The notes under the pieces were generated by a model, which was given only the letters and a program-made list of their open reading frames with translations, did no database searches and was not told the origin of the DNA. A program made the position numbers and the translations under genes. Positions 1 to 12,330 of a DNA stretch of 64,000 nucleotides are shown one piece after another (positions within the stretch are counted from its first letter, which is position 1; the number at the start of each line of letters is the position of its first letter). Source of the DNA: Pocillopora verrucosa (taxonomy: Eukaryota > Cnidaria > Anthozoa > Scleractinia > Pocilloporidae). The stretch is taken from positions 19,601,617-19,665,616 of the forward strand of contig NC_089322.1 in assembly GCF_036669915.1 (NCBI RefSeq). The letters run 5' to 3'.

Positions 1-54
1 TAGATTTCACAGCTTTAGGCGTTGCATATATTTAAAATCACTTAGTTAGGAATT

Positions 55-376
55 TAAAGCAAACCACGGCGGCAACCACAATGAGAACGCGTAAAAACAA
101 AAGATCCAATAAACAGAACAAATGCTCACTACGTGCGTTTTAAAACTTTGTTCATTTCTAAGCCTTCCTCTGCAAAACCTCAAATTCAAATCATCGGAAT
201 TTGCGTGGTCTGAGAACGGATACCGTGACAGCAGAATTATCGAAGTTTCCGTCTGAAGCTCAATGCTACCCACATGCGCGTTAAGCAGAAGTTGAGATGT
301 GGCGCCAGCCATTCGCGAATTTAACCAAAATAAAAGTTCAATTTTTGATCAACTTCTGACTGCTTAAGGTCCCTAC
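55..376. repeat. Dispersed repeat, copy 1 (partner at 47014-47310)
   Basis: This stretch aligns by eye over most of its length with 47014-47310. Shared landmarks in the same order are 'gcaaaccacg', 'tacgttttaaa' or similar, 'gcgtggtctgag', 'gaagttgagatgtggcg', 'cagccattcgcgaa' and the terminal 'gactgcttaaggt'. The copies are unequally diverged with several indels, as expected for an old interspersed element. No coding capacity or terminal repeat was found. It lies in the intron upstream of the first visible CDK20 exon. Confidence 0.75.
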
Positions 377-651
377 TATGTTTACGATCGCTAATTTACT
401 CATTTAATAACAGAAAATGGCTGCTGCACCCTCATAAAATTATGAATAAAGTAGTCCATAATCTCGTTGGTATTTCATCTTGTTATGTACGATTGAGGTT
501 TCATTTGTGCGTGATTATTTGATTCTTTAAAGAAGCTGAATGATGTCGCTGTATTTAATTACAAATAAATAAAATTTTCGTGCATATTTTGTTTTACGTT
601 TTGTATAAACACAATTTTGACCTCAGTGGTAATTCTTTCTGCTTGAAACAG

Positions 652-1515
652 GGAATGACAGAACTACCAGATTATAACAAAATCGTTTTTCCTGAAATGC
701 CGCCAATACCTCTAGAGAATATTGTTCCTGATGCTTCACCAGAGGTGCGTGCTCCTTGTGTATGTTGTGCGTGTGCCGTGCGTATCCCATGCGTGTATCG
801 TGCTTGGCCCATAGCAGTACACCCTTCAGTAGCAGTTATCTTCTGTTGTATGTTCTCGTCTGAATATCGTCGCTGTTTTTTTTTGTATGTGTGTCGCGTA
901 AGCCGTTAATTTGCCGCATCTGTGTTCAAACTTTAAGTTTACTTTACACAGAATATCGACAAAACATGACTCTTGGAAGCCGTGTACAAGTTAGTAATGT
1001 ATTTTGTTTGTCTTCAGGCGATAGATTTGCTGAAACGCTTCTTAGTGTATCACTCTAAAGAGAGAATTTCCGCAAAAGAGGTCAGTTGATGTGTCCACTT
1101 ACTCTTTGGTAGATCTTTCAAATTTGCAGGCTTAAGTTTTAAAAGTGACCCCTAACATAATTTGATTTTTTAACTGGGTTGATGATGTAAACTGGCTACT
1201 CGTGTGGAAGCACAAAAAGCTTTTAAAAGGAATACCTGATGTCAATAGGTACAAATTAAACTCTTCCGTTTGTTTAGTTTCACTTCAATTTATTGTTGCA
1301 TTTCGTTTCAGGCCTTATTGCATCCATATTTCTTCACGGAACCACTTCCAGCTCACCATTCTGAACTACCAATCCCAGCACGCAATGCGCGGAAGACATC
1401 AGGACGAGGCCCGTTACGTCATACTTTTGACATTGATGTTCCTCTGGAGAAATCTCTTGTCAATCCCGCGTCGCTTGTACATAATGTTGTGGGCATGCCA
1501 GATTTTCACACTTGA
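652..1515 (+). CDS. CDK20: Cyclin-dependent kinase 20 (cell cycle-related kinase), C-terminal exons, 5' partial
   Basis: Three in-phase exons: 652-744, 1018-1080 and 1312-1515 (TGA at 1513-1515), each with AG acceptors and GT donors. They encode the C-lobe end of a CMGC kinase: 'GMTELPDYNKI', then 'AIDLLKRFLVYHSKERISAKE' (the usual LL..(F/M)L.Y.P..RI.A..AL helix), then 'ALLHPYFFTEPLPAHHSELP'. The 'PLPAH.SELPIP' tail is specific to CDK20/CCRK among CDKs, from memory of the vertebrate protein. CDK20 is a CDK-activating-like kinase linked to cell-cycle entry and ciliary length control. All N-terminal exons (glycine loop, HRD, DFG) lie left of the window; nothing fits them in 1-651. The last 60 or so residues are variable in the family. 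Confidence 0.93.
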
Positions 1516-4500
1516 GATCTTTTTAATTTCGTCCTTAGAAAAATTGACTTTTGGAATAGTTTTCAATTGAAAGTCGAAAATAATACGGAATTGCTTTGAT
1601 TTTGCTTTAGTTCGTCGTGTGATTGGTCCAGAGCAGTCTTCTCGATTTCGCTGGCAACCAGATTCAAAACAGAAACCCTTTTTCCCGCGTTAAAAGCAGT
1701 TTGCTTGTCTCATTTGTTATTTCTTGTGAATTCTCATTGGCTCGTTGTACTCTTTTGCTCTTCTCTGATTGGCTATTGTAATCACTTTGGTTGTGTTTGA
1801 ACGACAGTCAATCGAAATGATATGGGAATGCACGCCTGGAGCCTTATGGGTCATATGATAAACTTCCCTTATTACTCATGCACCTGTTGTTGAAAGTTTT
1901 TTTACTCGCGTTTCTCTTTTAGTTAAAACCGCTTCCATGTTAGGTAAACCAACTTCATACCAGACACGTTGCTATTGTTATAAATTTCTAGAAATATTGC
2001 TTTGTTACTGTCATACAGTAAAAGAGAGTCTTGTTTCTTGCGTCGAAAACTAATAATCCAACCGTTTATTTTTGGCGCCTATGCCACAGATAACAAAGAA
2101 AAAGCAAATTGATACCCTTAAAAGAAACTACATTAAAATCTCGTTTCTGAGGGACAACTATTATTGGCCTACTGTTTTGTCACTAGATGCATAAAAAGGC
2201 GAAATACCGCATCCCAGTCATTTGGTTCTCGTCCTTGACCTTGATGGTATCTAATTCGTTCCTTTTGGTTTCGAGTTCAGGTATGACCTATTTTTTACAC
2301 AGAGGAGGTTATACTAGCTGCACTCTTCTGGACGTTCGTGGTTTTTATCAGTTTTATCCTTCCGTTCGCGGGTGCGAGAGGAAATACGGAAATATTGCCC
2401 AACATTCTGATAGAAATTGTGTTTATTTGGCAATTTTCAATGGAAAAGAATATATTTGCACAGAGATTCCACCGAATTACAACCAATAATGTACGAAGCG
2501 ACGCAGGTAAACAACGGCCGAAGGAAATGAGCGAGTAGGCGACGTTATAAGCTTGCGACTTAACATTCGTTGCTGGTGGAACAGGGGCGGGCTTCGAGTT
2601 AGCCTGCTTTATCTATTCGTAGATATATATTCATATACTTGCATGGAGATTTGAAGCATGCGGCAAGTTTAGAGAGCGCGAAAGATGTTTAAGAGTGCGG
2701 CTCTTAACTCTAAACACATTTGCCGAGTTTACCAAATAACCGCTTTTTAACCGAAAACTATAACCAAAAGGAAGGCAAAAATAAAAAAGAAACATTTCGA
2801 GACGAAACTTTTATTAATAGGAATACTAAACCCTGCTATTTAGAAGCGAAAGAGCAAGAATTTTTTGTGTTTAGGCAACCCATGCAATAGGATCACCGTG
2901 TTTTAATCTGTGTTTCCTAGACATCACGGCCAGAAAATTGCGTAGCATTGCGTTGAAAATTCTGGAAGTTGTCAGATTCCACGTTGCCACGATGTTTAAC
3001 TGTAGTGAGGACAAAAAATTTTGTTTTGTGGGAGAAAAAGAAAAATGTCGTTATCGATGACATAATCAATGCTTTAATCCTCCCACAGACCATAAGCAAA
3101 ATGCTTGCCCAATTCTTATCATCATCTAATGAACAAATTGATTCCATGTTGTCATCACTTTGACGGGCATTTGATTCGCGGGCCAAAATATAGATTTTGA
3201 CGGGCCAGGTATAGTTATATAATTTAATACAGCCCATAGAAGGCATCGCGTAAGAGATAAATGGAAACATGGAATGAGAAGGTGAAAAAAGCGACTAAGT
3301 ATCACTTTTTCACAATTGCAAGGTGCTCCATATTTTCTATCGTAGCAGATACTTTTCATGGATCTGAACTCCCATCTTTTCTCGAGGCCATGGGGTTGTG
3401 CTTAAACGATTGAGCAGTCCAGTAGTCTTTAACACGCCTCCCTGCTTATGTTTAATAGCAATCTATTTATATGACCAGTGTCTCCTTGGGTGGTGATTTT
3501 TTGCGTGACAGTCAAGCCAATTTGGGAAATGTCATGTTTTGAGAGTCTGGGTGGTGTATGCATCTTATTAATTATGGCGCATCAATTTGGGAGGACTTAG
3601 GCGGGAATGACGGCTCGATTCTGTTTCTTATAATAACCGATTATGGTATCATTGGCTTTTAGAGCAATCACAAGTATATTCTAATTAGCAAATAGAATCC
3701 ATGTTGCCGTGCCTCTGTTCTGTTGTAAGAACAAAAAAGTGGTATACGAGGGGCAGCCGATTGTGTCACTCTATCACGGAGTACTCTGAGTAGATCCAAG
3801 GACTGACAAGTAGTAGGCTAGTTTCTTGGCAAAGAAAGGAAAAACAGAACAAACAAACAAACAAGAAAATCAGTTGGTTAATAAACTGAGGCTTTCATAA
3901 AACAAAACATACCACGATCTTCAACAGTCATTCACGCCGGGTTCAGCCTTTGATTAGCTCAAGAAGCTATCTCCTTTCTTAGAGCTTGAGAGACGAGTGC
4001 AGCTTTCCAAATAAGGTCTTCGTAAAATGTGATTTAAATTCAGTGTAACTGAAAATATTTACGTTGTGTCGTTACTAATCAAAAATATCTTTGTGCGAAA
4101 AAAGCTTGTCTTACGATAGGTATGTCGTTGTTTAAGCTAATAGTCGTTCGCACGAAGGAAACGATTATTGTGTAATGACGCAGTTGTCTGACTCACTGGG
4201 GCGTGAGATGATAAGGTCTTGTTGGTTCATAAAGGGAACCGGGAGAGAAAATGTAGGTGAGGCTGCAGTTTATCAAACACGACAAAAGGCAACGAGTTGC
4301 ATTAACCTTTTCAAATAAAAATAACAACAAAATTAAAAAAACAATATATTAAAAAAAAACAAAACCAAATTTGAGAAGGAAGGAAGCCAAATGGGAAGTC
4401 ATTGGGCAAACCCAAATTTCCTGCTTTCTTCATTTTAAGAAACGTAGGGAGGGAGAGATGGCTAATTATTTTCCATCAAAAATACAATAAAATACAATAC

Positions 4501-5614
4501 AATATTCTTTATTTAACGAAGGTGACGTAATTAACCCAATGAGTTATCTAATTTACGGCCTTCAACCTGAGTCACATTTGAAAGCAAGTAATTTGCATGG
4601 ATTTTTTTCTTTTTTCACATTTTTCTTTAATAGCGTTATTGTAAAACTGGTTGTATATTATTACCCTTTTTCAGATGAGTGCCATTGACGGAGTCAATTT
4701 TGTGTGACGTAAGTTGACCATGAAACTGATCACTGTCCACCCTCTTCCGGGCGTGAAAAAAAAAAACAACTGATGAGGCATGGCATGGTCAAGGAAACCG
4801 CAAATTTGCAGGATGTATCCGTTTATATGAGCATAAGTGCTCTGCTTATTTATCGTTTTTCTCAGTTAATTGTGGAAAATAATGTAGATTAATGATCAGG
4901 TTGTGGTATTTTGTCTGTAATTTTAGCTACTGAATATACCGTTAGCCGTGTCGATGGAATCACGCAGCGTTCCAACGGATTTAAAACGAAAATTGGGAGC
5001 CCAACTGCGGCTATATGAGCAAAAAAAAAGGTTATTAAAACGTATTCAGTTGATAAAATTGTAGAATGCGATCGATTTTAATTAATTTTTGCCACTGGAG
5101 GTGTCTTTAGCTGTGTTGAAGGGAATCACGCTGAGCTCTGATGGAGTCGAAACGAAAACCTGGAGCCAAAGGGAAACTAAACTGAGCCAAAAAAGTATCG
5201 AAACGCATTGAAGAAACAAAATTGTAGAATGCCATGGTTTTTTTCCTTTATATTGTTTCTTTTGCCTTTTAAAAGACGGGCATATCAGTCGTAATCCTTA
5301 CCTATGGCGCTATGGGTTTAATTCACAGCGCCTTCCTTTGCGGCGTCGCTGAAGCGTTTCGTAATCACAGTAACGTTGTGTCGTGACTAGGAGGGTTAAC
5401 TGATAGAGCCGAGTAAAATTGAAATGCTTTCAATCACGCGAGAGTACGCTTTTCAACTTAGGCATCGACTCGCAGTGCTCTTTTCAGCCAAATCGAAGGG
5501 GAATCGAAGAAAGACAGGTTTTGGCGGCAAGAACTGAAACGATTTTGCAAAACAAAGGCACTTGGAACACAAAATAGAAAATGACGTCAAGGTCTTAAAA
5601 AAGCAGGGCCTTAA
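1516..5614. other. Intergenic, no gene seen
   Basis: AT-rich DNA between CDK20 and the next element. Short ORFs on both strands have no recognisable domain, no plausible splice partners and no consistent codon pattern. A repeat-like stretch near 4490-4530 ('caatattctttatttaacg') resembles the edge of an interspersed element, but no second copy was found in the window. Confidence 0.6.
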
Positions 5615-6093
5615 GGCCTTTCCGCACCAGCGAAAAAGTTGTTTATTCAGACAGATCTCCTGTCATAACAAACATTTTACATGTGGAAATGTGGCCGTGG
5701 CGGACAGATCTTAAAACGTACCCCTGACAAAATTTGTCCCGGGTAGGAACTGGACAAAAACCGTTCAAATAAACAAAACCGTGATAAACTATTAGATCAT
5801 TTGAAGTAAAAGCTTCAGCGACCAGCGTGTAATTGAACTGAAATCAGTTTACTAGAGAGGCAAAAATTGTCTTTTGTAATTATAAAATTTTAAGACGACC
5901 TAGGATAAATCCTGGAAATTGGAGGTGGAATCACAAGCGGTAAAACTATGCTAGTCGGTTTTATGAACAAATCAGGCGCGGACGGAATCTGACGGCTTTG
6001 AAATTTTTAATGCGAACGCAACAGATGAAACAAAAATTTGTCCTTTGATTTTGTCGGGACAATTCCAGTTTTGTCTGCTAGTGCGGAAAGGCC
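5615..6093. mobile_element. MITE-like element with 17-bp terminal inverted repeats
   Basis: The left end (5615-5632, 'ggcctttccgcaccagcg') and right end (6077-6093, 'gctagtgcggaaaggcc') are inverted copies with one mismatch over about 16 bp. The interior (about 480 bp) has no coding frame. It contains repeated words on 'tttgtcc', 'ggac' and 'caattcc', suggesting subterminal repeats. This is the size and structure of a non-autonomous DNA transposon (MITE). I could not define a clean target-site duplication at either edge, so the superfamily is unassigned. Confidence 0.75.
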
Positions 6094-6740
6094 GTCATTC
6101 CATAAACTCTCTTTCTCTGCTGAATTTCCATGAGCCCATGCTGATAAGCAAAGCGATATAATATACAATTCTCGAACCCCTTATTATGAGTAAAATAACC
6201 TTGCATGTCCTCACCAAGCCCCATTTCATTCCGTCATTAAACGTAAATGAGTTTTGCATCTTAAAAGTCATTCTATTTACGGACTGGAAAGGCGTGCCAA
6301 ATGTAATCATCAATCCTCACTGAGTTGTGACGACAGTGGCACTCTTGTAAACACAACGCGAAACCTGTAGATTTTTTTTTCATACAGGTTTTCCTCCTAG
6401 TAGAAGATTTATCGTCTCAAGAATTAGCAAAGTTTCCTGGTTTATGCACGTAGTATATGTTTTATGACGCGTTTGCGTTAAATAACCTTAAATGTAAAGT
6501 TGCGATTGTAGGGAAGGACGTTTTCCCCCACGTCACTGAGTGGGTTGTGACGGCATTTAGGTCATCATGCGACATGCGTGCGTTACATTCCTTAATGAAA
6601 GTTTTACTCAGTGATTTTTATTCCCAAAATAGCCCACGCTGAAGAAATATGGATGTATTTAAACTCTTTGGGTTCCTGACTCTCCATAAGAGCATCAAAG
6701 CTCTGAGGTACTGCATACCATCTCCTGTAACTCGATTCAA

Positions 6741-8044
6741 ATGGATTTCCGTCACAAAAAGGAACATCTTTCCTTCTCCATCGAGAATATTCTACGAGAC
6801 GACTTCTCCCGCGGGGTGAGGAATAACAGAGTGAAACTAATGCCACCTAGGTCAACTTTTACGAAGCGTTTGGACAGTGCATCTTTCCAATTGCATGGAG
6901 TTCATTATTACAGACCAATGATTGTTAGATATTTGCCCGTTATTTATAAATTGGATGCACGATGTTTACGCTTTAATGAGGGAAATGAACAGAATATAGT
7001 GACTCAGAATCCCGCCAATGACAAAGATATTTCGGGTTTCGAGGACGATTCTTCACTTCAACATAAAGAAGGTAATAATTATCTCAAGTCCTCTTGCTTT
7101 TTTGATCACTACAGGTAGTGATAATTCTATACCTGCATAGTAATGAAGCGTAACGCCTCTTACTTCTCTGAAACATAATTTGCATAAGCGTTAAATTACA
7201 TTGTCTGACTAACTCGTTTACAGGGTCACTGGATGAGGGTTTCGGTTCAAAGCTTACTGTTTGTCTACCGTTCCCCTAGTTGCAGAAAAAATATCGTTTC
7301 TACACCACTTTGTTAAGACAGAAGGCAAAAAAACAAAAACAAAAAACAAAAAAAAACAAGAAAAGCTTATTATTGAAGGCGGCCGGGTTCCACATTCAAA
7401 TTCCTCTCGAAAATGAAGTAAAACGGATTTTATTGTGTTCCCTGTGTTCTAGAGGTTTTATGCAACAGTAAACTCGATCGTCAGCCGCTGCTCGGGAAAT
7501 AAGTTAACGCGTGATGCGAAAATTAACAAGAGGGTTTCAAATTTAATAAACCCCTCCTGGCCTGCTGGCATGGCGACTGATAATGCCGATTTCACATTTG
7601 CTCTCGAGGCTTTGTTCTCGGCCAAATATTCAATTCTAGGACAATATCTCAGCCGCAGATAGTGTCAGCGACTTACCAGCCGTTTGAACGGGTTTATTTA
7701 CCAAATAGGTCAAATATGACTTACATTGTTCCTCTTTACCTTCAGACGCCAAAACAGACGGAAATGGCGATGAAAATCCCAAACCATCTAAGATGGACGT
7801 CGGCGAGGACCTGACCCCCAAAAGGAAGCGAAGACACCGGAGCCATTTCACTCAACATCAGCTCCAACATCTCGAAAAATTGTTTTCCCACCAAAAATAT
7901 CTAACCCGAGACGAGCGCACGCTGTTGGCGAGAGGACTGGAAATGACAGAACTTCAAATTAGAAACTGGTTTCAGAACCGGAGATATATGGAAAGAAAAA
8001 GCGTTAAAGAATGCGCGAAACAAGTCAAAGCTAATGAACTTTAA
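6741..8044 (+). CDS. Homeodomain transcription factor with N-terminal EH1 motif (NK3-like at best)
   Basis: Two exons, 6741-7071 (phase 1 donor 'gtaata') and 7746-8044 (acceptor 'ttcag', stop TAA), give 209 aa. Residues 12-18 ('FSIENIL') form an engrailed-homology-1 motif, known in other homeoproteins to bind Groucho/TLE co-repressors. The homeodomain is residues 138-197, with basic N-arm '[10 protein letters not shown]', helix 2 '[12 protein letters not shown]' and recognition helix '[18 protein letters not shown]'. Q50, N51, R53 and Y54 are present. Y54, 'HQKYL' and the EH1 motif resemble NKX3/bagpipe, but position 47 is Asn where NK proteins have Ile/Val/Thr, and no NK2-specific domain follows. 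It could be a fast-evolving NK-like or Vent-like gene. The protein is short and ends 12 residues after the homeodomain. Expected role: nuclear sequence-specific repressor. Confidence 0.88.
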
Positions 8045-8748
8045 AGACCGATGTGAGTTAGAGAACATTGACGATTTTCGTCGAGGAGCTGCAATTAAAA
8101 TTAGACATTGCATGAAGAATTTATTTATATAATGGTATAGTTAGGTTATTCAAAGAAATGAAGCAAATGGAAAAGACTTGCTGTTTTATCTCTTTGGTTT
8201 ATATCAGATCGTTTTCTGAATGATTACATGATTAGGAAACACGAGAAGTAGACAGTAGAAAAACAAAAACACCTCATGAAGCATGAGGACAGACACAAGT
8301 TCTCGAGTAGCATCCTTCCGTTCTCCCTCCCTCCCCCCTCCCCTCCCCCCTCCACCACCCTTCCTACAAAACAAAATGGCGCAAAACAAAAAGAAAACCA
8401 TAAGACAAGAAGACAAACCGAACTTTAAAAAATTTCATTGAGACTGAGTGCAACTCTGGCAAGGGAGTTTGTTACTCATATGAGCTAAACTGTAAATTTG
8501 CACCACAAGAAAAAACGGAGTAGTAATCGCCACCTTGTCTGAATATGTGTAAAGATAACTGTTTCCTTACTTGGAACTGGTTAGATCAAATGACCACCAC
8601 AAACCGTATAATATTAAGCCAAGCTTTAATAATTATTCGATCTAAAAGAAATAAATTTATAATTCGCAATTAGAACAAACGCAAATCAAGTCTATGTCTT
8701 GTAACTAAATTAAAAAACTTAAATATAAACTTACTTCTGTGGCGGGTC
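8045..8748. other. 3' flank of homeobox gene with C-rich tract
   Basis: Probable 3' UTR and flank. An ATTAAA-type signal lies around 8096. At 8321-8360 the + strand is almost pure C and T, so the - strand carries runs of four to six G. No coding sequence was recognised. Confidence 0.5.
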
Positions 8749-9008
8749 TAAATGCTGAATGCTGAATGCTGACAGCTAAATGCTGAATGCTGAATGCTGA
8801 ATGCTGAATGCTGAATGCTGAATGCTGAATGCTAAATGCCAAATGCCAAATGCTGAATGCTAAATGCTGAATGCTGAATGCTGAATGCTGAATGCTAAAT
8901 GTTAAATGCTGAATGCCGAATACTAAATGCTAAATGCTAAATGCTGAATGCTGAATGCTGAATGCTGAATGCTGAATGCTAAATGTTAAATGCTGAATGC
9001 TTAACGCT
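8749..9008 (+). repeat. Minisatellite, 7-bp unit (gctgaat / gctaaat)
   Basis: About 35 near-perfect tandem copies of a 7-bp unit, mostly 'gctgaat' with interspersed variants 'gctaaat', 'gccaaat' and 'gttaaat'. The variant order 'gctaaatgttaaatgctgaatg' occurs twice, near 8890 and 8980, which indicates duplication of a multi-unit block. Because 7 is not a multiple of 3, it is unlikely to be coding. It lies between the homeobox gene and the transposon relic. Confidence 0.95.
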
Positions 9009-9490
9009 GCTATTTATCACTTGAAAGGAACTAGTCACTTTTAATTACTCAGGGGGATGGGAACGGGAGGATTCTTGGGGGATAAGTCTTCGCCAACGTA
9101 GTGCAAAGTGGTTGGGGGGTAGAATCGAAAATTGACTGACAATATTAACTGCCAATAAGTATATATATATATAGGATCATAAATGTTACAGAGCCTTTTA
9201 GGGGATCAGTAAAGTTTATTGTGACACCACTAAAAGCGTATTTTGTCCTCATATTCCTTGAATTTTAGTATTTGAAGTTTATTCTTGGATAGATTTTAGG
9301 TAATTAGGCTTTTAAAACGCACGTGGATTGTTTTCTGGCGTTAAATTTGCTCGCGGCGTACACGATCGGCCGAGAGGAAATGAAAGCAACATGGAGACTT
9401 CACAATATCAACAAGCCTCATTATCCAGTTCAGCGAGATCTTCGAGTCGTTCTCCGAGACAGAAAATGATTAAGCACTGACTAGTCCTCC

Positions 9491-11340
9491 AGAGAAAAAG
9501 TCTTGTTATCACTGCTGTGTTCCAATGTGCAACTCAAAGAAAAAAAAACCCAGAAGTAAGAGCTACCTGGCTGGTGAAAATTGGAAGAGATGAGGGACCC
9601 GAATTTCAGGTTGAGGGAAATTTATGATTTTAAAATCTTGACAAATAAGCCTGAAGATTAGGTGTTTAGTCTGTGGACTCCAAACATATATGGTCAGTAT
9701 GTCATTACCATATTTTTGGCCTACATTGTAGATATATTACTCCACATGCTTATTAGTAGTAAGAATATTTGCAGTACAATTTTGTTTATCCCAGGAAATA
9801 GCTCAAATGTTCTGATTATATCGTGTTGACCTGAAACAGAAACACTTAATGGTAAGCATGATTATTTGAAATGAACTCTGTTGTTTTTTATACTCAGCTT
9901 AGGTACCATTGTTTTCACATGCCGTTATACATTTTTTTTTGTACGTGCATTTTAGGCAGGATCATTTCAGAACCACATATAAATCTATTGATTAAATAAA
10001 TTTCTAAATGAAAATAATTCTGTCATCTGTTTTTTTTTTCTCATTTTATATTGTTTTTTTTTGTAATTATTCATTAGATAACAGGTAGTACAAGAATTTG
10101 TGGGAGGAATTTCCAGGAAGAAGATTACAAACCTCCTGACAATACAGGGAGATGCTTTCTCAAACATGGTGCCATCCCCACAGTGTTTTGCTGGTCAGGC
10201 GAGGTAAAACAGTGAAGAAAACTCATACGTCACATGGAGAATTAAGTTTTGTCAAAGTTACCTACCTACATAGAAATTAAGAATAAAATAAAACAAAACT
10301 GTCTCCTACTTCTAAATGATTCAGATAAACAGTTAGTGGTAAAAGGGAAGTAGTTTGTTTAAACATTGATGTTAAGTGAATTTTATCATACATTTTCAAA
10401 TTTAGACGCCTATATACTTATTATACTTACTACTTATGATGTTGCAGTGTGGGGTGAACTTTTCAATGTCATTTTAACTTTTTTAGGGAGAAGCAAAGTG
10501 ATGAAAGTGATTATGAAAGTGAAACTGATGTGGGAGTTGAGCCCAGGCGCCCTTGTGCTACCAACCAGATTCAATCATTGAAAGAACAACTTGCAGCTGT
10601 TCAAGCTGAGCTACACAATGCAAATGAAGAATTAAAGATATCCAAACAAGAAGCAAGTGCTACCATTCAGACAATCAATTACGTGAAGGCTCAAGCACAA
10701 AATGACATTGATAATTGCAGAAAGCTTGCTCAAGGGCAGTTAGCATTAATTACATTTGGACTAGAGTGATTTTTATCAGATGATGCCTCCATTAAGTTCC
10801 ATACTATCCCAACATATAAACACTTATTAGTTTTTTATGAGTTTGAAACGCCAAATTCTGAAAAGATGGTCTATTGCTATGCATCAGGGGATAGACAGAG
10901 TCCACCTGGAGCTAGATCTATGCTGCTCATAGATGAAATATTTTTGTTTCTGGTCCGACTTAAATTGGGGTTGTTTGAACAAGATACTGCCCATCGTTTC
11001 CAGATTCACATGTCGTATATAAACAAGAAATTTACAACATGGGCAAACTACCTATACTTCAACTTAGGAAGTCCGTGTATCTGGCCATCAAAGAATGAAG
11101 TTCAGGATAATATGCCAGTGGGATTTCGTCTTCTCTATTCAACTACAAGAGTGATTCTAGACTGTAATGAAATTTTTGTGCAGACTCCGACATCACTGTT
11201 ACTCCAGTCAACGCTGTATTCTAGTTATAAGTGCAACATCACATCAGATTTACTGGAGCCTACTGACTCAGTAATGACAGACAATTATTTCAATATAGAC
11301 GACTTGCTAAGAGAAAAGGGGGGGGGCAAATGGCAATGTT
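9491..11340 (+). pseudogene. THAP-domain DDE_Tnp_4 transposase, degenerate
   Basis: Recognisable blocks in order: THAP start 'SCYHCCVPMCNSKKK' (9497-9545) with a frameshift in the adjacent A-run; 'WLVKIGRDEGPEFQ' ending at a donor after 9609; the second THAP exon 10085-10203 ('ICGRNFQEEDYKPPDNTGR', then 'GAIPTVFCW'); a coiled-coil exon from about 10487 ('SLKEQLAAVQAELHNANEEL'); an in-frame TGA at 10767-10769; then a helix-turn-helix and DDE region ('DEIFLFLVRLKLGLFEQDTA', 'PTTRVI'-like 'STTRVILDCNEIFVQTPTS', 'DSVMTDNYFNIDDLL'). Defects: the THAP zinc-ligand His is Asn (codon 10108-10110), and the segment that should carry the second catalytic Asp is deleted near 11245, joining 'NYKC'-type sequence directly to 'LLEPTDSVM'. 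No protein function is expected. Confidence 0.85.
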
Positions 11341-12330
11341 CTTTTCAAATCGATTTACAGCATCATCTAAAGGTAAAATTGGGAATGCATTACAGGGGAA
11401 ATCATTTATCACATATTCCACAGAAATTTTCTGTTGGTAGGAAAGTATAGAACCTAGGAAGGAAAGTATAGAGACATTTCCAAATTTGCAAGGGACAGCA
11501 GAAAGGTCACTGGCTTGATCTTTCTTTGGAACCAGAGATACTATCAGAGGGCTTGGTTCGATTCTATTAAAATGTTCTTTGGTGAGGACGTTGTACCAAG
11601 ATGATGGAGGGTCCAGTGTACTTTTAACGAATTTGTTGTAATCTATCCCCATTTGCAGTTTCTTTACCTACCACCTCCTGGAACTCATGCTGCTGTATAG
11701 TTTTTCCCCTTGGAATGCTCCAACGCTGTTGCATACTTGTGCACGTCAAATCATCGGGAAGGGATCGCAAGGCAAGCTACTAGCAGTGAGCCTAATAAAA
11801 AAAAAAAGCCAATCACATTGTGGCAATATCCACTTATTCCCACAAACACATGAGCACTTTCCAGAGAGTGTCTTGTCAGCTAGGCAAACGGAAACCTCTA
11901 AGGAATGGCGTGACTCATTCTTCCTCATTGACCTGAAGCATTTGCAGGTAACTGTTGCGGATCCCAGGGGATAAGTTAATACAAAAGAGTTAAAAGGAGA
12001 CTGATGACTTGACTACCACGGCTCATCATGACTTTTTTTCCAGATAACTAAAAAAAATTCTTTCATTTTGAATTTATTTAGCAAATATACAATATAGAAG
12101 TTAGTCGAAATAATATTAATGTATAAGAAGTAGAAAATAAGATAACCAAAAAAGGAAATCGAATTAAATCTACAGTTGTTATTTACAGTCCTTACATAAA
12201 TTTTATGCATATAAACCTGGTTCAGCGAAAAGCTTACGGTGTGCGTCTTTGCTGTATTCTGGAAGCCAGAATGTTTCCTTCACGCAGCTCTCTACATCCG
12301 TAAAACTTAAATCCGGAAGGACAGATCTTC
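11290..12330 (-). pseudogene. SWIM zinc-finger/YqaJ-type transposon ORF, degenerate
   Basis: Read on the minus strand. 12330-12210 encodes 'LPDLSFTDVESCVKETFW' and continues to 'FAEPGLYA' before a stop. 11930-11750 encodes 'CLADKTLSGKCSCVCG', a SWIM-type CxC, with the expected CxH appearing in another frame after a frameshift. 11740-11650 continues as 'QQRWSIPRGKTIQQHEFQEV' in a third frame. 11652-11290 encodes 'GIDYNKFVKSTLDPPSSWYN', 'PSPLIVSLVPKKDQASDLSA', 'GSILSYQQKI'. From memory these last blocks are typical of the linker between SWIM and YqaJ nuclease in ISL2EU second ORFs. The nuclease domain is absent. The relation of the 12330-12210 block to the same ORF is inferred from strand and position. 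Confidence 0.65.
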
